From: Halodesulfovibrio sp.
GTDB lineage: Bacteria; Desulfobacterota; Desulfovibrionia; Desulfovibrionales; Desulfovibrionaceae
Length of the DNA: 64,000 nt
Assembly: GCF_025210605.1 (NCBI RefSeq)
Contig: NZ_JAOARI010000019.1
Location: 1 to 64,000, forward strand
Reading direction: 5' to 3'
Below the pieces are notes generated by a model. The model was given only the letters and a program-made list of their open reading frames with translations, was not told where the DNA came from and did not search any database. The first letter of the stretch is position 1. Every line of letters starts with the position of its first letter. Position numbers and translations under genes: made by a program. Of the stretch, positions 55,301 through 62,524 are shown piece by piece.

Positions 55301-55408
55301 AAAGTCAAATTCTCCCTCTAAAGTATTCCCAGCAGAAGGTTTTGAAAGGCTGAAAGAAGTATCGTTAGGGTCAGCAACGGAGAAATCAAATATATCGCTC
55401 GGATTCAT
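49382..55408 (-). CDS. Giant ejection protein with HExxH zinc-protease motif (2008 aa)
   Basis: It sits in the T7 gene 16 position (internal virion protein ejected into the host), but T7 gp16 is about 1318 aa and carries a transglycosylase not seen here. Residues 686-690 read HECAH (FVHECAHVFLAEL) and E836 (ARGFEAYL) is a plausible third ligand, as in zincin domains of large polyvalent phage proteins. Glycine-rich hydrophobic stretches occur at about 235-275 and 355-385; long charged coiled coils fill 950-1450; a hydrophobic segment (IAMQLAFALLWG) lies near 1880. FDFSVA occurs twice near the N terminus. The ATG at 55408 follows AAGGAAG. Confidence 0.85.
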   Translation of the reverse strand: MNPSDIFDFSVADPNDTSFSLSKPSAGNTLEGEFDFSVAEQVPPVARVLQEVSGRNPDVVADSRRLAKQQGLSPELVEEFHAEVSGKAEAERLQRHLSWVGGAGTMRFIADPENAALAHDDVETLAKIEQDCAAWREMKRFPFAVAKGATELGVFLADSLDYAETKKLELFGVDKMHKKLFGQTVFGEIRDMGRGLIQANEQTLSSKALEIPEEYRKRLLDNLGLVTDMGYLVTQVGEMAPSMALSIGSALLTGGGSVVAGLTGGGLEGASLSEELQQDGISQDKALAAGIAMGCVASVLNAIGFDKLLKKMPKETVAHNFARRLAGGATEGFTEYLEEPAQAVITGITKGESTPQIIDRVVDSLKNVEVMLGAGMVGVATTGGIPKTIKRVEGKLQLINEAGENAARLAALSETVSESKLAERSPEAFGGFVNSVFTAVEDETGENFGEQFIDAGQFAMLFQEGIEEGQDIGTVEDVLSRLEVSPEDFGKALQQGSVMSLSIPTLMQNCTKQERDMLIPHMKANPLAMSEAESLQLDINEEARRTIAQYEPDMELESALDAERSRIVEGLVGQGVHEDNAKVMAAIPHAFAKSYSTYGLDGVDFLRRMHVGEVGAELGVSQTASLEGNIESTSPLQFDYENSVPNAQSEVKTKLKQGQRGSLSFLPDNNYLIKLGSSADSSTFVHECAHVFLAELSRMTGQKQVFDQNLSSPKLADIAAEQEMLGEALNAGLENSVAAINPQGVPYKKIIPDWENKEEAFRTGTIDRDFDEALYQNDVKYDEEKATLVQVVEAETPADVPAQLQKDMETLRKWMKLNDGDAIATEHHEKFARGFEAYLREGKAPSLELAQVFKRFRDWLLSIYKNVKLLHVDLNNDVRDVFDRMLATSEQVREALYINEMVKKERVRLNELTEANDVDRAFLGRELSETERLAIAAVDRVTLRDRKKRKNAAKKEARAIVDNEPVYHQIMSITKGSGLDEAYMLEYYGKDTVADIHKKHRGLIKKNGQMADDIASELGYDEAGHMVDAFVDAPRRTERIQQLADELFAAEEAQVNPEELVLASEAFGRYLEKRNAELSKRTRSRTYSTREYIRRYVKEQIGATVIRKATRYDIHQHTMRKHSKLREEAARKKNDNAEAFHLEKLRDAFEMIGEAIRVREETKKIVNRAKKFAKNKSGLDFHYRDHIRALVQRFGMGGKSLEPQNPADMSSLRTLLESEKDINDMPPSFPEWLVDGTEQVNWKDLTVDQLRAVNDLIQFLNHRGRESRKESKAVSKERIDNAAEACTEGAQKNARKLHQKGTFKRKFMDMKDSIFASLDTLQYLLATFDAVTDTGKNGERGANVRLIFDLLVAAQNEKSRKWAEMERRVGPALVHLRKTVSRLEKQHGKSFSRIRLTDELRKQIGEGANATLEGQEYLELVVPEIMQQDGRKWTGDAILGLMLHTGTKSNMERVFAGYPELKEGQTLAYLKSMFNHKDWDAIQEIWDAIDSLYPELDAVHKTMNGFHMTKIEAQPFGIERGGVVKKYAGGYFPAIYDNTLPQTHFVKQYTELDELMSRSEAINQTPAARSGFTQGRKNKAPGFPLKLSVNVAVEHMYETIHYMTHAEALRFADRVTKHQKWEKAFKEVMGEAAYNAVRGHLKAIARPEQPVRDVWQRVGENLRTAATPFILGWNLGVAAKQIFSLPGGVHDIGMKEFCKGLKTVMSHSPRKQMQWIHEVSPYMRDRSTSMDRELSDMANKFRMDVRTIEVFGKELSHQDAVDLGFWPIRMADMATTYVLWVSAYEKAMRRGKSPEEAVLFADDIIRKSQPSSQAIDQTMWQRHKGAMRMLSMFQTFTVRTFGARQRHHYRAMRDGKMSKVEYAKYVLYDQIFPPIAMQLAFALLWGDAPDLDDDEQVVEFMLDMGAGVAMYQFAGIPLVSSVFSAFDADRMPAGTGLVLAQRALRTGWDFFENPDEKQTERMLWSLFHLGSYATKIPVSQVARRFKKGMEQREEGEGTIFNYAIPQHQ

Positions 55409-55418
55409 GGTACTTCCT

Positions 55419-57167
55419 TTATCCTTTTGTCCGGTACACACGCAAAACATTGGCAGGTGTCACAGAAATGCCTTTTTTTAAAAACTCACCTAAAATTATT
55501 TCTAAATCTGCCGGAGGAACGGTGCTAAACACAGGTGCAAACGCCCTGTATACTTCCCGCGTTGCTTTCTCGCCTTTAAATCTTGGCTTTTGGCTGGCAG
55601 GGGCAGAAAATTTGTAATTTAGCGCTGTCATGAGCGTTTTTAAGGCAGGCTTATGCTCGTCCAACACATCAGGGAACCACTGATCGGCTTTATTTTCTGC
55701 CACAGCCTCGGCAAACGTCATCCCTTTATCACTGCCAAACATGCCAGCATCAGGCACTATGCCATCCCTTTCCATCTGACGTTTAAAGGCGAGATTCGTT
55801 GCCATCTCTTCTTTAAGGCTCTGCGGGTTACGTTGAGCAAAAAACACTCTGTACGCAGCACGAACGGCATTAAATTCCTTCATTTTTTTAGGGTTATTCA
55901 TTTTCTTTATGTAACCCAACTCAGCAAGTACGCGGTTTTCTTTGTCGATGGTCAGCTTAGGCACTTCACCTTTTTGAAATTTAGAGAACCTGTCTTCAAG
56001 CGTAAGCTGATCTTTACGAGAAATCCCCGCATAGTTGGTTCTCAAATCTTCAAGCGATGTAATTTCTTTGTTGAGGATGCCCTTTTCCAGCTTTGCCATT
56101 TTTTCGTAGTCCGTCAGACCGGATGGATTCAAAATTTCGTTAGCCTGTGCTGTCAGTTCTCTTTTTAATTCCGGCGGCGCGGAATCGATGATCGATACTA
56201 GCTTTTCAGAAGCCGCGCCCCTGTTCTCAGGGTCAACCTCAACAGCCTGAACCTGCGCCACAAGCGCCTTTTTTTGCTCTGCCTTGGCAGCAGCAACAGA
56301 CGTTTGTTCCTCTGCAAAACGCATCTTCAAGCGTGTTACCAACTTGTCATGCAGTTCCGGCTGATCGGCGTACTTTTCATGCACAGAGTCCAAGTTTTCC
56401 TTCAAACTCTTGCCGTTGCCGGAAAGCTCGTTAGCTAACGTGATACTTTGTGCAGTTGATTGCTTATCTTTATGTTTTTCCACATACACAGCTTTCATGC
56501 TGTCGCTTACGCCGTATTCTTGTGAACGCTTTAACGCCTCTTCCGGTGCAAGCTCATACAAAGATGACCACGCTTTTTCTAACAAACCTGCAACGTTTAC
56601 CTTTAAAAACGCTTCACGGTCAGCCGCCTGCACAGCACCGGAAGAAACAGCATGGTCAAAGGTCTGAACCAGCTTTGCACGGAGAGCAGCAACGTCATAT
56701 GGAGCATCAACAGCTTCTTTTGCAATCACCGCCATTGCGTTGTTAAATGTGTTCTGTGCTGAAGCTATGCGCCCTTTATGCTCTGCAAAGGCATGAAACT
56801 GGCTCTTTTTACCAACCACCCCACCACGGTACTGTTCAAACGCACGGGCAGCTCGAGGAGACAGACCGGAATAAATTTCATTCCATGTTGTTTCCTCGTC
56901 TTCCTGATATTTTTTCACCAGCCCTTTTGTTGCATCCCCTTGCAACTGTGCAGACTCAGTTTCAAAAGCTAAGTTAAATTCATCATATTTTGTACGTGCT
57001 GCAAGAAACTGGTCGTTGTCCTGCCGCACCTGCTCTTTTTGCGCTATCTGCTGCACCATCTGCCCCATAGCAGCCACGCCTTGCCCCATAGCAGAACCTT
57101 GCTGAAGCGTAGTTACAGGAGTATCGCTAAGTTGAACGACTCGTGTTGATGTTGGAATTTTTACCAT
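55419..57167 (-). CDS. Phage internal virion protein, gp15-like (582 aa)
   Basis: It is almost wholly helical, rich in Lys, Glu, Gln and Ala, with several coiled-coil stretches (about 20-70, 275-330 and 340-420) and no cysteines. T7 gp15 is the middle ejection protein, and this gene sits in exactly that position between gp14-like and gp16-position genes. Sequence similarity to T7 itself is not evident to my eye, so the call rests on size, composition and order. AGGTG precedes the ATG by a short gap. Confidence 0.75.
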   Translation of the reverse strand: MVKIPTSTRVVQLSDTPVTTLQQGSAMGQGVAAMGQMVQQIAQKEQVRQDNDQFLAARTKYDEFNLAFETESAQLQGDATKGLVKKYQEDEETTWNEIYSGLSPRAARAFEQYRGGVVGKKSQFHAFAEHKGRIASAQNTFNNAMAVIAKEAVDAPYDVAALRAKLVQTFDHAVSSGAVQAADREAFLKVNVAGLLEKAWSSLYELAPEEALKRSQEYGVSDSMKAVYVEKHKDKQSTAQSITLANELSGNGKSLKENLDSVHEKYADQPELHDKLVTRLKMRFAEEQTSVAAAKAEQKKALVAQVQAVEVDPENRGAASEKLVSIIDSAPPELKRELTAQANEILNPSGLTDYEKMAKLEKGILNKEITSLEDLRTNYAGISRKDQLTLEDRFSKFQKGEVPKLTIDKENRVLAELGYIKKMNNPKKMKEFNAVRAAYRVFFAQRNPQSLKEEMATNLAFKRQMERDGIVPDAGMFGSDKGMTFAEAVAENKADQWFPDVLDEHKPALKTLMTALNYKFSAPASQKPRFKGEKATREVYRAFAPVFSTVPPADLEIILGEFLKKGISVTPANVLRVYRTKG

Positions 57168-57174
57168 GTCACAC

Positions 57175-57672
57175 CTACCGCAACAAAGAATGCACGCCGC
57201 TTCCTGCCTGCGCTAGCCCGTTAAACAGTGAAGCGGTGCTGTTTGCTTTTGCCTGATTTTTGTACGCTGTGCCCTTTGCTTGACCACCGTAGTAAACCTG
57301 CATTGCGTCCATCTCCATATCCACCATAGTTTCCGCCAGCACATCCGACGGTGTACCGCCATCATCCAGCTGCACACCGCTTGCACCGTAGTTAGCTTTT
57401 TGTGTACTCATCAGTTTGCGGTACTGGTCTTTTGTAGATGCAGCATTAAACGCACCGACTTTTTCAGAGTAGTCAGCTTGCACTTCCGCCATATCGTTCT
57501 GGCTTTTCATAGACATAGCTGTACCACCTAAACCTGCAAGCATTCCGACAGTGCCAAGTGCCTGCATAGCAGAAAATGCCCCACCAACACCAAACAACCC
57601 CGCTGTCGCAGCCGTTCCCGCGGTTGCACTCGTTGCTGCAACCGCTGCTGTTCCCAACATCATAGATGCCAT
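57175..57672 (-). CDS. Phage internal virion protein, gp14-like (165 aa)
   Basis: The first 55 residues are Ala/Gly/Thr-rich and hydrophobic (ATAGLFGVGGAFSAMQALGT), suited to forming an outer-membrane pore as T7 gp14 does. A helical, Gln/Asp-rich region and the block NYGASGVQLDDGGTPSDVL follow; this G-A-S-G-V pattern is common in podovirus gp14-type proteins. The position matches T7. GAGGGG straddles the stop of the previous gene, so translation is coupled. Confidence 0.78.
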   Translation of the reverse strand: MASMMLGTAAVAATSATAGTAATAGLFGVGGAFSAMQALGTVGMLAGLGGTAMSMKSQNDMAEVQADYSEKVGAFNAASTKDQYRKLMSTQKANYGASGVQLDDGGTPSDVLAETMVDMEMDAMQVYYGGQAKGTAYKNQAKANSTASLFNGLAQAGSGVHSLLR

Positions 57673-57674
57673 CT

Positions 57675-58127
57675 CTACCCCTCCTGCCCCAACTCGATAC
57701 GGGCGTATAAAAATCGATCTTTCAAATTATCACCCGTTGCCCGGCACAGCCCTTCGCACTCAAATCCAAGATGCTCGATAAAGCGAACAGCACGCGTATC
57801 ATCTGGATTCACAAGCGTTTCAAACCGCACAACACCACGACGAATTGCCCGTTTGATGTATGCCCGAACAACTCGCAGCACGAGTAAAGGAAATCGCTCC
57901 ACAAGCGGACTTGTCAGCAAAAAGACCAGGCAGGTTTTACCCAGCACAAAGCCGCCAACGCTTGCGACAATCTGCCCCTCGTCCGTTAGGATTGTTGAAG
58001 CTTCAGGAGTAAGTGCAAGCTGCTGCCCATGCTCACGCAAATTCACATTTTCAAGATTTTCAAGATCGGTTGCGCGTAGTTCTATGTCCAAAATGTCCTC
58101 TGCACGAAAGCGTCTGATCGTCGGCAT
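57675..58127 (-). CDS. Phage GNAT-fold protein, gp13-like (150 aa)
   Basis: The fold is that of a GNAT acetyltransferase: basic N-terminal strand and helix (IRRFRAEDILDI), central strands (QIVASVGGFVL), and the ending VRFIEHLGFECEG. The usual acetyl-CoA loop (Q/R-x2-G-x-G/A) is not well kept, so it may be a structural relic. T7 gp13 sits at this place and has been related to this fold as I recall. It overlaps the gp12 stop by one base (TAATG). Confidence 0.7.
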   Translation of the reverse strand: MPTIRRFRAEDILDIELRATDLENLENVNLREHGQQLALTPEASTILTDEGQIVASVGGFVLGKTCLVFLLTSPLVERFPLLVLRVVRAYIKRAIRRGVVRFETLVNPDDTRAVRFIEHLGFECEGLCRATGDNLKDRFLYARIELGQEG

Positions 58128-59857
58128 TATGCAGTCACCTCCACCTGTCGGATTAGCGCTAACAGGCTAAACGGCAGCGGGTCGCTACCGAACACAGAAA
58201 CCGTGGGGTTGCTATCCCACCCTGTACCAACAGAAGGAAGTTCCAGATCGCCCGTAAACGGTTGAACGGGCTTTTCCATAGCTTTGTTAACATTTCGCAA
58301 GAAGATGTCTTTTTCTGTATCATCGCCAATTTTGTAGTGCATACCTACAGACTTGTAGGTTCGGATGGTAACTTTAGACATTCGTTTGATAACTCCTTGC
58401 CCTGTGCCTAGAGGACTGCCCCCTTCAGGCTGCAACGGTGTCACCCGGTATTCGTATCCAAGCCCCACAACAACGGTGTCAGCAGGAAAGTCCAGATCGA
58501 TACGCCCGTTCTGTACCACTTTCTCCTTCTGTACACCGCCATCTGCCAGCACTTGCACCGTCATACCGTTAAGATGGTCAAGACCGGACACGCTGGAAAG
58601 CTTAGAGCCTTGGTACGAAAGTCCGCTATCCACGAAAAAACAATCTGCATCGTCCAGATTATCGCCCTGCCACGGGTTCGCCATCTGCTCCATGCACACC
58701 TTGCCGTTACGCTCCACAGCAAGCCATATTTCTGTGTAGTCTTCCGCACTGTTAGCACACACGGAAAGTACCGTGCCTTGTGTTGTATGCCGATGCCACG
58801 CGTAGACTTGCTGGTCGCGCAGGTACGTCATGGCTGCCAAGGTTCCATCATCAAGCACGCACCAGACAATCGAGTCCGGGTCTTGCTGCCAAGCAAGCTG
58901 TTTTACTTGTGGTCTCAGCAAATGTTCAGACAACAAAGAGGCTTCCAACGGCACAAAACCGTCCTGCTCAAGGTTGTAGATAAATTCTCGCAATTTTTTA
59001 CGGTCACGCGACATAAAAAGAACAGCGGAGCCAATCAGCATAGGCGGAACATGAGCCGCACACCCTACGTTGCTGTACCGTGTTGCCTGCACATTTGTCG
59101 GTGAGATAGATTCATTTCCACCGCTTAACGTCCACTCCCCGCCGCTGGTAAGGCACACAAGATTTCTCGCAGCCACCAACCCCCGAATTTGGTTTACTTG
59201 GTCAGAATCAAGGCTGAACCCTGCGCCGGAATCATCTTCCTTTGCTTCCCCGCCCATTTCTAAAAAGTTACCAGTTGCAGAGAACCACAACTTTTGCGGA
59301 TGATTCGGGCAACCTGTCCACCAAGTGCGCTGCTGATGCAAGTTAACCCGCGCAGGCCAGTTGCTATGAGTCCACTCTTCGGGCTGATTTAAAAATTCAC
59401 ATGGAACTAGCGTAAATACATCGGGTCCATGCCGAACAAGCTTTTGTGGAAGATACTTTGCATGACAGATAAACAGCACATCCGCAGACTGAGCAAAGCC
59501 AAGTTCATGCACCTCATCAGCAGAGTACGGCAGGGAAACTTCCAGCGGCTTGCCATCATCTCGCATAATTTGCCCACCATCGCGCCAGAAACGCACATAT
59601 CTTGCACCAAACTCAAGGACATACGTTTGGATATCGTTGAACGAAAAATCTTTCAGTAACGGCTTTGTGTTGCCTGCTTTGATGTGTCCACGAAATCGTG
59701 TGCCCATGCGTCTTGTCACGCCGCCATGCGGCCACACAATCACGTTCTGTAATTCTTCACAGGCGTTCGCCCGTTTCTGTAGATCAACATGACCGGCTAG
59801 ACGCGGGGACCACTCACCAGCCGTAAAATTTGTTTGGATCAGTCTAACTTCTGGCAT
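58127..59857 (-). CDS. Phage tail tubular protein B, gp12-like (576 aa)
   Basis: This makes the tail nozzle of podoviruses. The N terminus (IQTNFTAGEWSPRLAGHVDL, then LQNVIVWPHGGVTRRMGTRF) is typical, as is the WWTGCPNHPQKLWFS block near 175. It is beta-rich with short propeller-like strands. Length is shorter than T7 gp12 (about 790 aa) but usual for related phages. It starts 14 bases inside the end of the gp11 gene. Confidence 0.9.
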   Translation of the reverse strand: MPEVRLIQTNFTAGEWSPRLAGHVDLQKRANACEELQNVIVWPHGGVTRRMGTRFRGHIKAGNTKPLLKDFSFNDIQTYVLEFGARYVRFWRDGGQIMRDDGKPLEVSLPYSADEVHELGFAQSADVLFICHAKYLPQKLVRHGPDVFTLVPCEFLNQPEEWTHSNWPARVNLHQQRTWWTGCPNHPQKLWFSATGNFLEMGGEAKEDDSGAGFSLDSDQVNQIRGLVAARNLVCLTSGGEWTLSGGNESISPTNVQATRYSNVGCAAHVPPMLIGSAVLFMSRDRKKLREFIYNLEQDGFVPLEASLLSEHLLRPQVKQLAWQQDPDSIVWCVLDDGTLAAMTYLRDQQVYAWHRHTTQGTVLSVCANSAEDYTEIWLAVERNGKVCMEQMANPWQGDNLDDADCFFVDSGLSYQGSKLSSVSGLDHLNGMTVQVLADGGVQKEKVVQNGRIDLDFPADTVVVGLGYEYRVTPLQPEGGSPLGTGQGVIKRMSKVTIRTYKSVGMHYKIGDDTEKDIFLRNVNKAMEKPVQPFTGDLELPSVGTGWDSNPTVSVFGSDPLPFSLLALIRQVEVTA

Positions 59858-60416
59858 AGCGTCTCCTGCCTAGCTTAGCTTCTTTCCACCGATGGTTACG
59901 GATATCTTTAGGTGTTCGCTCGACAGTTGACGTATGGATTGCGCGTTTCAACGCTTCCTGCGCCTTAAGGGTCAAGCTGTCTGCAAGGGATTTTTTTGTA
60001 CTGATCGGCAGCGCGATACGTGAAGCCAGTTCGTACACAAGAGCATCTTCAAGCGCCGCATCAAACAATGTTGAATCAGTAGAAACGTACTTGATTGACA
60101 GGCTTTGCTCGTTCGAGAGAATCAAACCACTTTCAATGGAGTACGTCGTTTCTGGATAGACAGAAACGAGCGTTGCATAATCTACAGGCAGCACATGAGC
60201 GAATTTGAATTCCCATGCAGGAGTCTCTTCGCTGATGTTGAGTTTTTCGCGTTTTAAGCAGCACGGCCAAGGATGAGCACGCAGCACAGCGTTTCGCGCA
60301 GGCTCCCAATTTAACTTTACATGCGTGGAGTACACAGAGCCATCGTCCATAGCTGCAATCACAGGCGCGTTCACTTCGCCAAGTGCTCTGTTAACAATAC
60401 TAAGAGTAGTGGACAT
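59844..60416 (-). CDS. Phage tail tubular protein A, gp11-like (190 aa)
   Basis: The adaptor ring protein between portal and nozzle. The motif NRALGEVNAPVIAAMDDGS near the start and RNAVLRAHPWPC (about 41-52) are characteristic, as is the helical C terminus. AAGGAAAA precedes the ATG. It is translationally overlapped with gp12. A 233-base gap with two hairpins separates it from the preceding gene, at the point where T7 has its late terminator. Confidence 0.9.
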   Translation of the reverse strand: MSTTLSIVNRALGEVNAPVIAAMDDGSVYSTHVKLNWEPARNAVLRAHPWPCCLKREKLNISEETPAWEFKFAHVLPVDYATLVSVYPETTYSIESGLILSNEQSLSIKYVSTDSTLFDAALEDALVYELASRIALPISTKKSLADSLTLKAQEALKRAIHTSTVERTPKDIRNHRWKEAKLGRRRYARS

Positions 60417-60511
60417 GGTTTTCCTTTTTTTGCATGGCAGGATGATATGACCTGTACGGTTAAGGTGAGCAAAGTCCCAAGCTTGTTATTGCCACGCTCC
60501 CGCGGGGGGAC

Positions 60512-60533
60512 GGGGTGAGCAAGCTCTCACCCC
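60512..60533. repeat. Hairpin in the phage intergenic gap
   Basis: GGGGTGAG pairs with CTCACCCC across CAAGCT. There is no T run, so it is not a normal intrinsic terminator; RNA processing or a phage-specific terminator is possible. Confidence 0.5.
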
Positions 60534-60593
60534 ATTCCATCCCCCGAGCTTTCGTGCGTAATCCCATCCTTCCTGCTTTCGTCATTGCCCATC

Positions 60594-60610
60594 CCGGACT
60601 TTCAGTCCGG
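60594..60610. repeat. Second hairpin in the same gap
   Basis: CCGGACT, TTC and AGTCCGG form a 7-bp hairpin about 40 bases past the 60650 gene (minus strand). Confidence 0.5.
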
Positions 60611-60649
60611 CAGCAATTCCTTCAGCGCATCACAAACTTCTAAGCACCG

Positions 60650-61096
60650 TTAGAGGTTGTTAATAGCTTCCTCGATCACGGGTTTGTTTTCGTTATCCGC
60701 AACAAGTTTTTTCAAATGTGCAATCTGTGTCTGAAGGGCTGTTGCAGCTTCAGCAGCTTTTGCAAGGTTGTTGTTTTCAACTTTCAAAACACCAAGAGCG
60801 TCTTCAACTTCTTCAAGTGATGCTTTAAGGTTTGCCACATCGACACGTTCTGCTTCCAGATCAGCAAGAGCAGCGTTGTACAATCCTTGAAGTTCTGCGA
60901 ACTCTGTACCGGACACCTGAACAGCATCATCTTTTTCTTCCGGTTGCTCTTCTGGATACATCAGCAAATTCTTGCCTTCATCATCCATCGGTTCCCAAGA
61001 CTGAGCGGATACTGGTTCAAAGTGCTCCACAACCGCCCCTTCATCGTAAACAGTGCCGCCGTACTGGCAGCGTTTTTTTGCTCTGAAATATGGCAT
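60650..61096 (-). CDS. Phage hypothetical protein with coiled coil (148 aa)
   Basis: The first 30 residues form a small strand domain (YFRAKKRCQYGGTVYDEGAV) like those found in short virion proteins of this phage group. The region 40-65 is acidic, and 65-145 is a heptad-like coiled coil (LYNAALADLEAERVDVANLK). It lies between the capsid-cement candidate and gp11, so a head-completion role is plausible but not shown. Fourteen bases separate it from the previous gene. Confidence 0.65.
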   Translation of the reverse strand: MPYFRAKKRCQYGGTVYDEGAVVEHFEPVSAQSWEPMDDEGKNLLMYPEEQPEEKDDAVQVSGTEFAELQGLYNAALADLEAERVDVANLKASLEEVEDALGVLKVENNNLAKAAEAATALQTQIAHLKKLVADNENKPVIEEAINNL

Positions 61097-61110
61097 GGTA
61101 AATCTAGTAA

Positions 61111-61500
61111 TTAACGAGTTAAATAAGGGTAAACATCAACTGTACCCGTACAATTACCGTCAGAAACAAGTTTGCCACGCACAAACTTTTTAGCCTGCGA
61201 AGGAAGAACAACTTCACCAAGATGTTCGCCAGCTGCGTAGGTTCCTTTATGAAACGTTACACTACAAGACTCTTTGAACGTACCGCCCTTGGTGTCACAA
61301 TCTTCAATAATGAGTTGAAGCTTTTTTCCGGTTGGAATAGCCACAGCAGTTTTGCAATGAATAGTTACACCTGTACCACCAGCCGCACCTGAAAGACACG
61401 CTGGACCGCCATCCAACGCCTTTGTCCCAGAGTTAGGTAACGTAACGCCCTGTCCAAAATACTCGCCATGCTGGGCGAGGCGCTTATCAAACATACGCAT
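61111..61500 (-). CDS. Probable capsid decoration (cement) protein, Bbp16-like (129 aa)
   Basis: A beta-rich protein that starts MRMFDKRLAQHGEYFGQGV and repeats Gly/Thr turns. It has the size, fold impression and position (right after the capsid gene) of the Bbp16-type cement protein of Bordetella phage BPP-1. Five cysteines (35, 49, 68, 79 and about 117) are unusual for a virion protein and could form disulfides. The family assignment is from layout only. Confidence 0.6.
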   Translation of the reverse strand: MRMFDKRLAQHGEYFGQGVTLPNSGTKALDGGPACLSGAAGGTGVTIHCKTAVAIPTGKKLQLIIEDCDTKGGTFKESCSVTFHKGTYAAGEHLGEVVLPSQAKKFVRGKLVSDGNCTGTVDVYPYLTR

Positions 61501-61540
61501 AAGAAAACCCCTTGCTTTAAATTGTTAAGAAACGCTCAAC

Positions 61541-62467
61541 CTATGCCACGTTAAGGTGCTGGTCTGCACCGTCTGTGAAGTTAAAAGAAGTAATCAATTC
61601 TTTGCCGTTCCAGTGGGTAAACGTACGGTTCACGTCTTTAGAGTCAGCAGAAGTCTGAAGACTCTTGCCTTTATGCTCGTAAAGAAGGGTCTGACACTTT
61701 GGATGGCAGTAGATAAACGTTTTAGACTTAGTAGACGCACGACAATCTGCAAGAAGATCATCAACCATCATGGCAGTTGGACGCTTGTCCTTTGTGATGT
61801 TTGCAAGAACTGCAATTTTTTTGGGATTAGCAAGCAACAAACCGAGATACGCTTTCAGCGCTAAGCCGAAAACCAAAGAGCCTTCATATTTACCGGAAGT
61901 TGCTTTGTAGAGGTTACCACCGCTGATATGCTGGGCATCCATAATCGCGCCCATTTTGAAGCCTGCTGGCGAGTACAGCCCGGTCATTTCTTCTTCAGTG
62001 TAAGTAACTGCAACCATAGAGTAGCCTTCACCAGTGCCACCGCAGTCTGCAATTTTGCCATGCTTCTGTGCATACGGAAGCATGTTACCGTAGATGATCG
62101 CTGTTTCCGCGCTCATGCCAGCGTTGCGCTGAATCTGAGGCAACTTTTTAGCAAAATATTTATCACGACCACCCATAGCTACAGCGCGATCTTGCGGCAC
62201 TTCTATTTCACCACCAAGAATTGCAAGGTCAGTGCGTTTTAAATCACTGGAAACATCTACAGCAGGGAGTGGCGCGTTCATGTCTACCCAACCAGCACCC
62301 TGAATATCTGCCACTTCTTCGTGATTATGCCACAGCGTATCTGTAGCTGGTGCAAACTGCATGGTTTCAAGAATCGGTGCTTCTTCGGTGATGGTGTCCA
62401 CCTGTTTTGGCTGCTTCTTGCAGTGTTCTTGACTTACCTCTTTAAGAGTTCCTACGAGTAAAACCAT
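61541..62467 (-). CDS. Phage major capsid protein (308 aa)
   Basis: The gene follows the scaffold gene, and the product resembles Bbp17-type capsid proteins of BPP-1-like podoviruses: an N-arm (residues 1-60, LETMQFAPATDTLWHNH), a helix with AGMSAETAIIYGNMLPYAQKH (about 115-135), and a beta-rich C-terminal part (RPTAMMVDDLLADCRASTKS). HK97-fold assembly is expected. The start at 62467 has GGAGG upstream; an ATG 21 bases earlier lacks it. Confidence 0.82.
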   Translation of the reverse strand: MVLLVGTLKEVSQEHCKKQPKQVDTITEEAPILETMQFAPATDTLWHNHEEVADIQGAGWVDMNAPLPAVDVSSDLKRTDLAILGGEIEVPQDRAVAMGGRDKYFAKKLPQIQRNAGMSAETAIIYGNMLPYAQKHGKIADCGGTGEGYSMVAVTYTEEEMTGLYSPAGFKMGAIMDAQHISGGNLYKATSGKYEGSLVFGLALKAYLGLLLANPKKIAVLANITKDKRPTAMMVDDLLADCRASTKSKTFIYCHPKCQTLLYEHKGKSLQTSADSKDVNRTFTHWNGKELITSFNFTDGADQHLNVA

Positions 62468-62524
62468 TCTGATACCTCCAAGTACCAATATTTAATAAAC
62501 TTCTTGCAACAAGCTTTTAATCTT

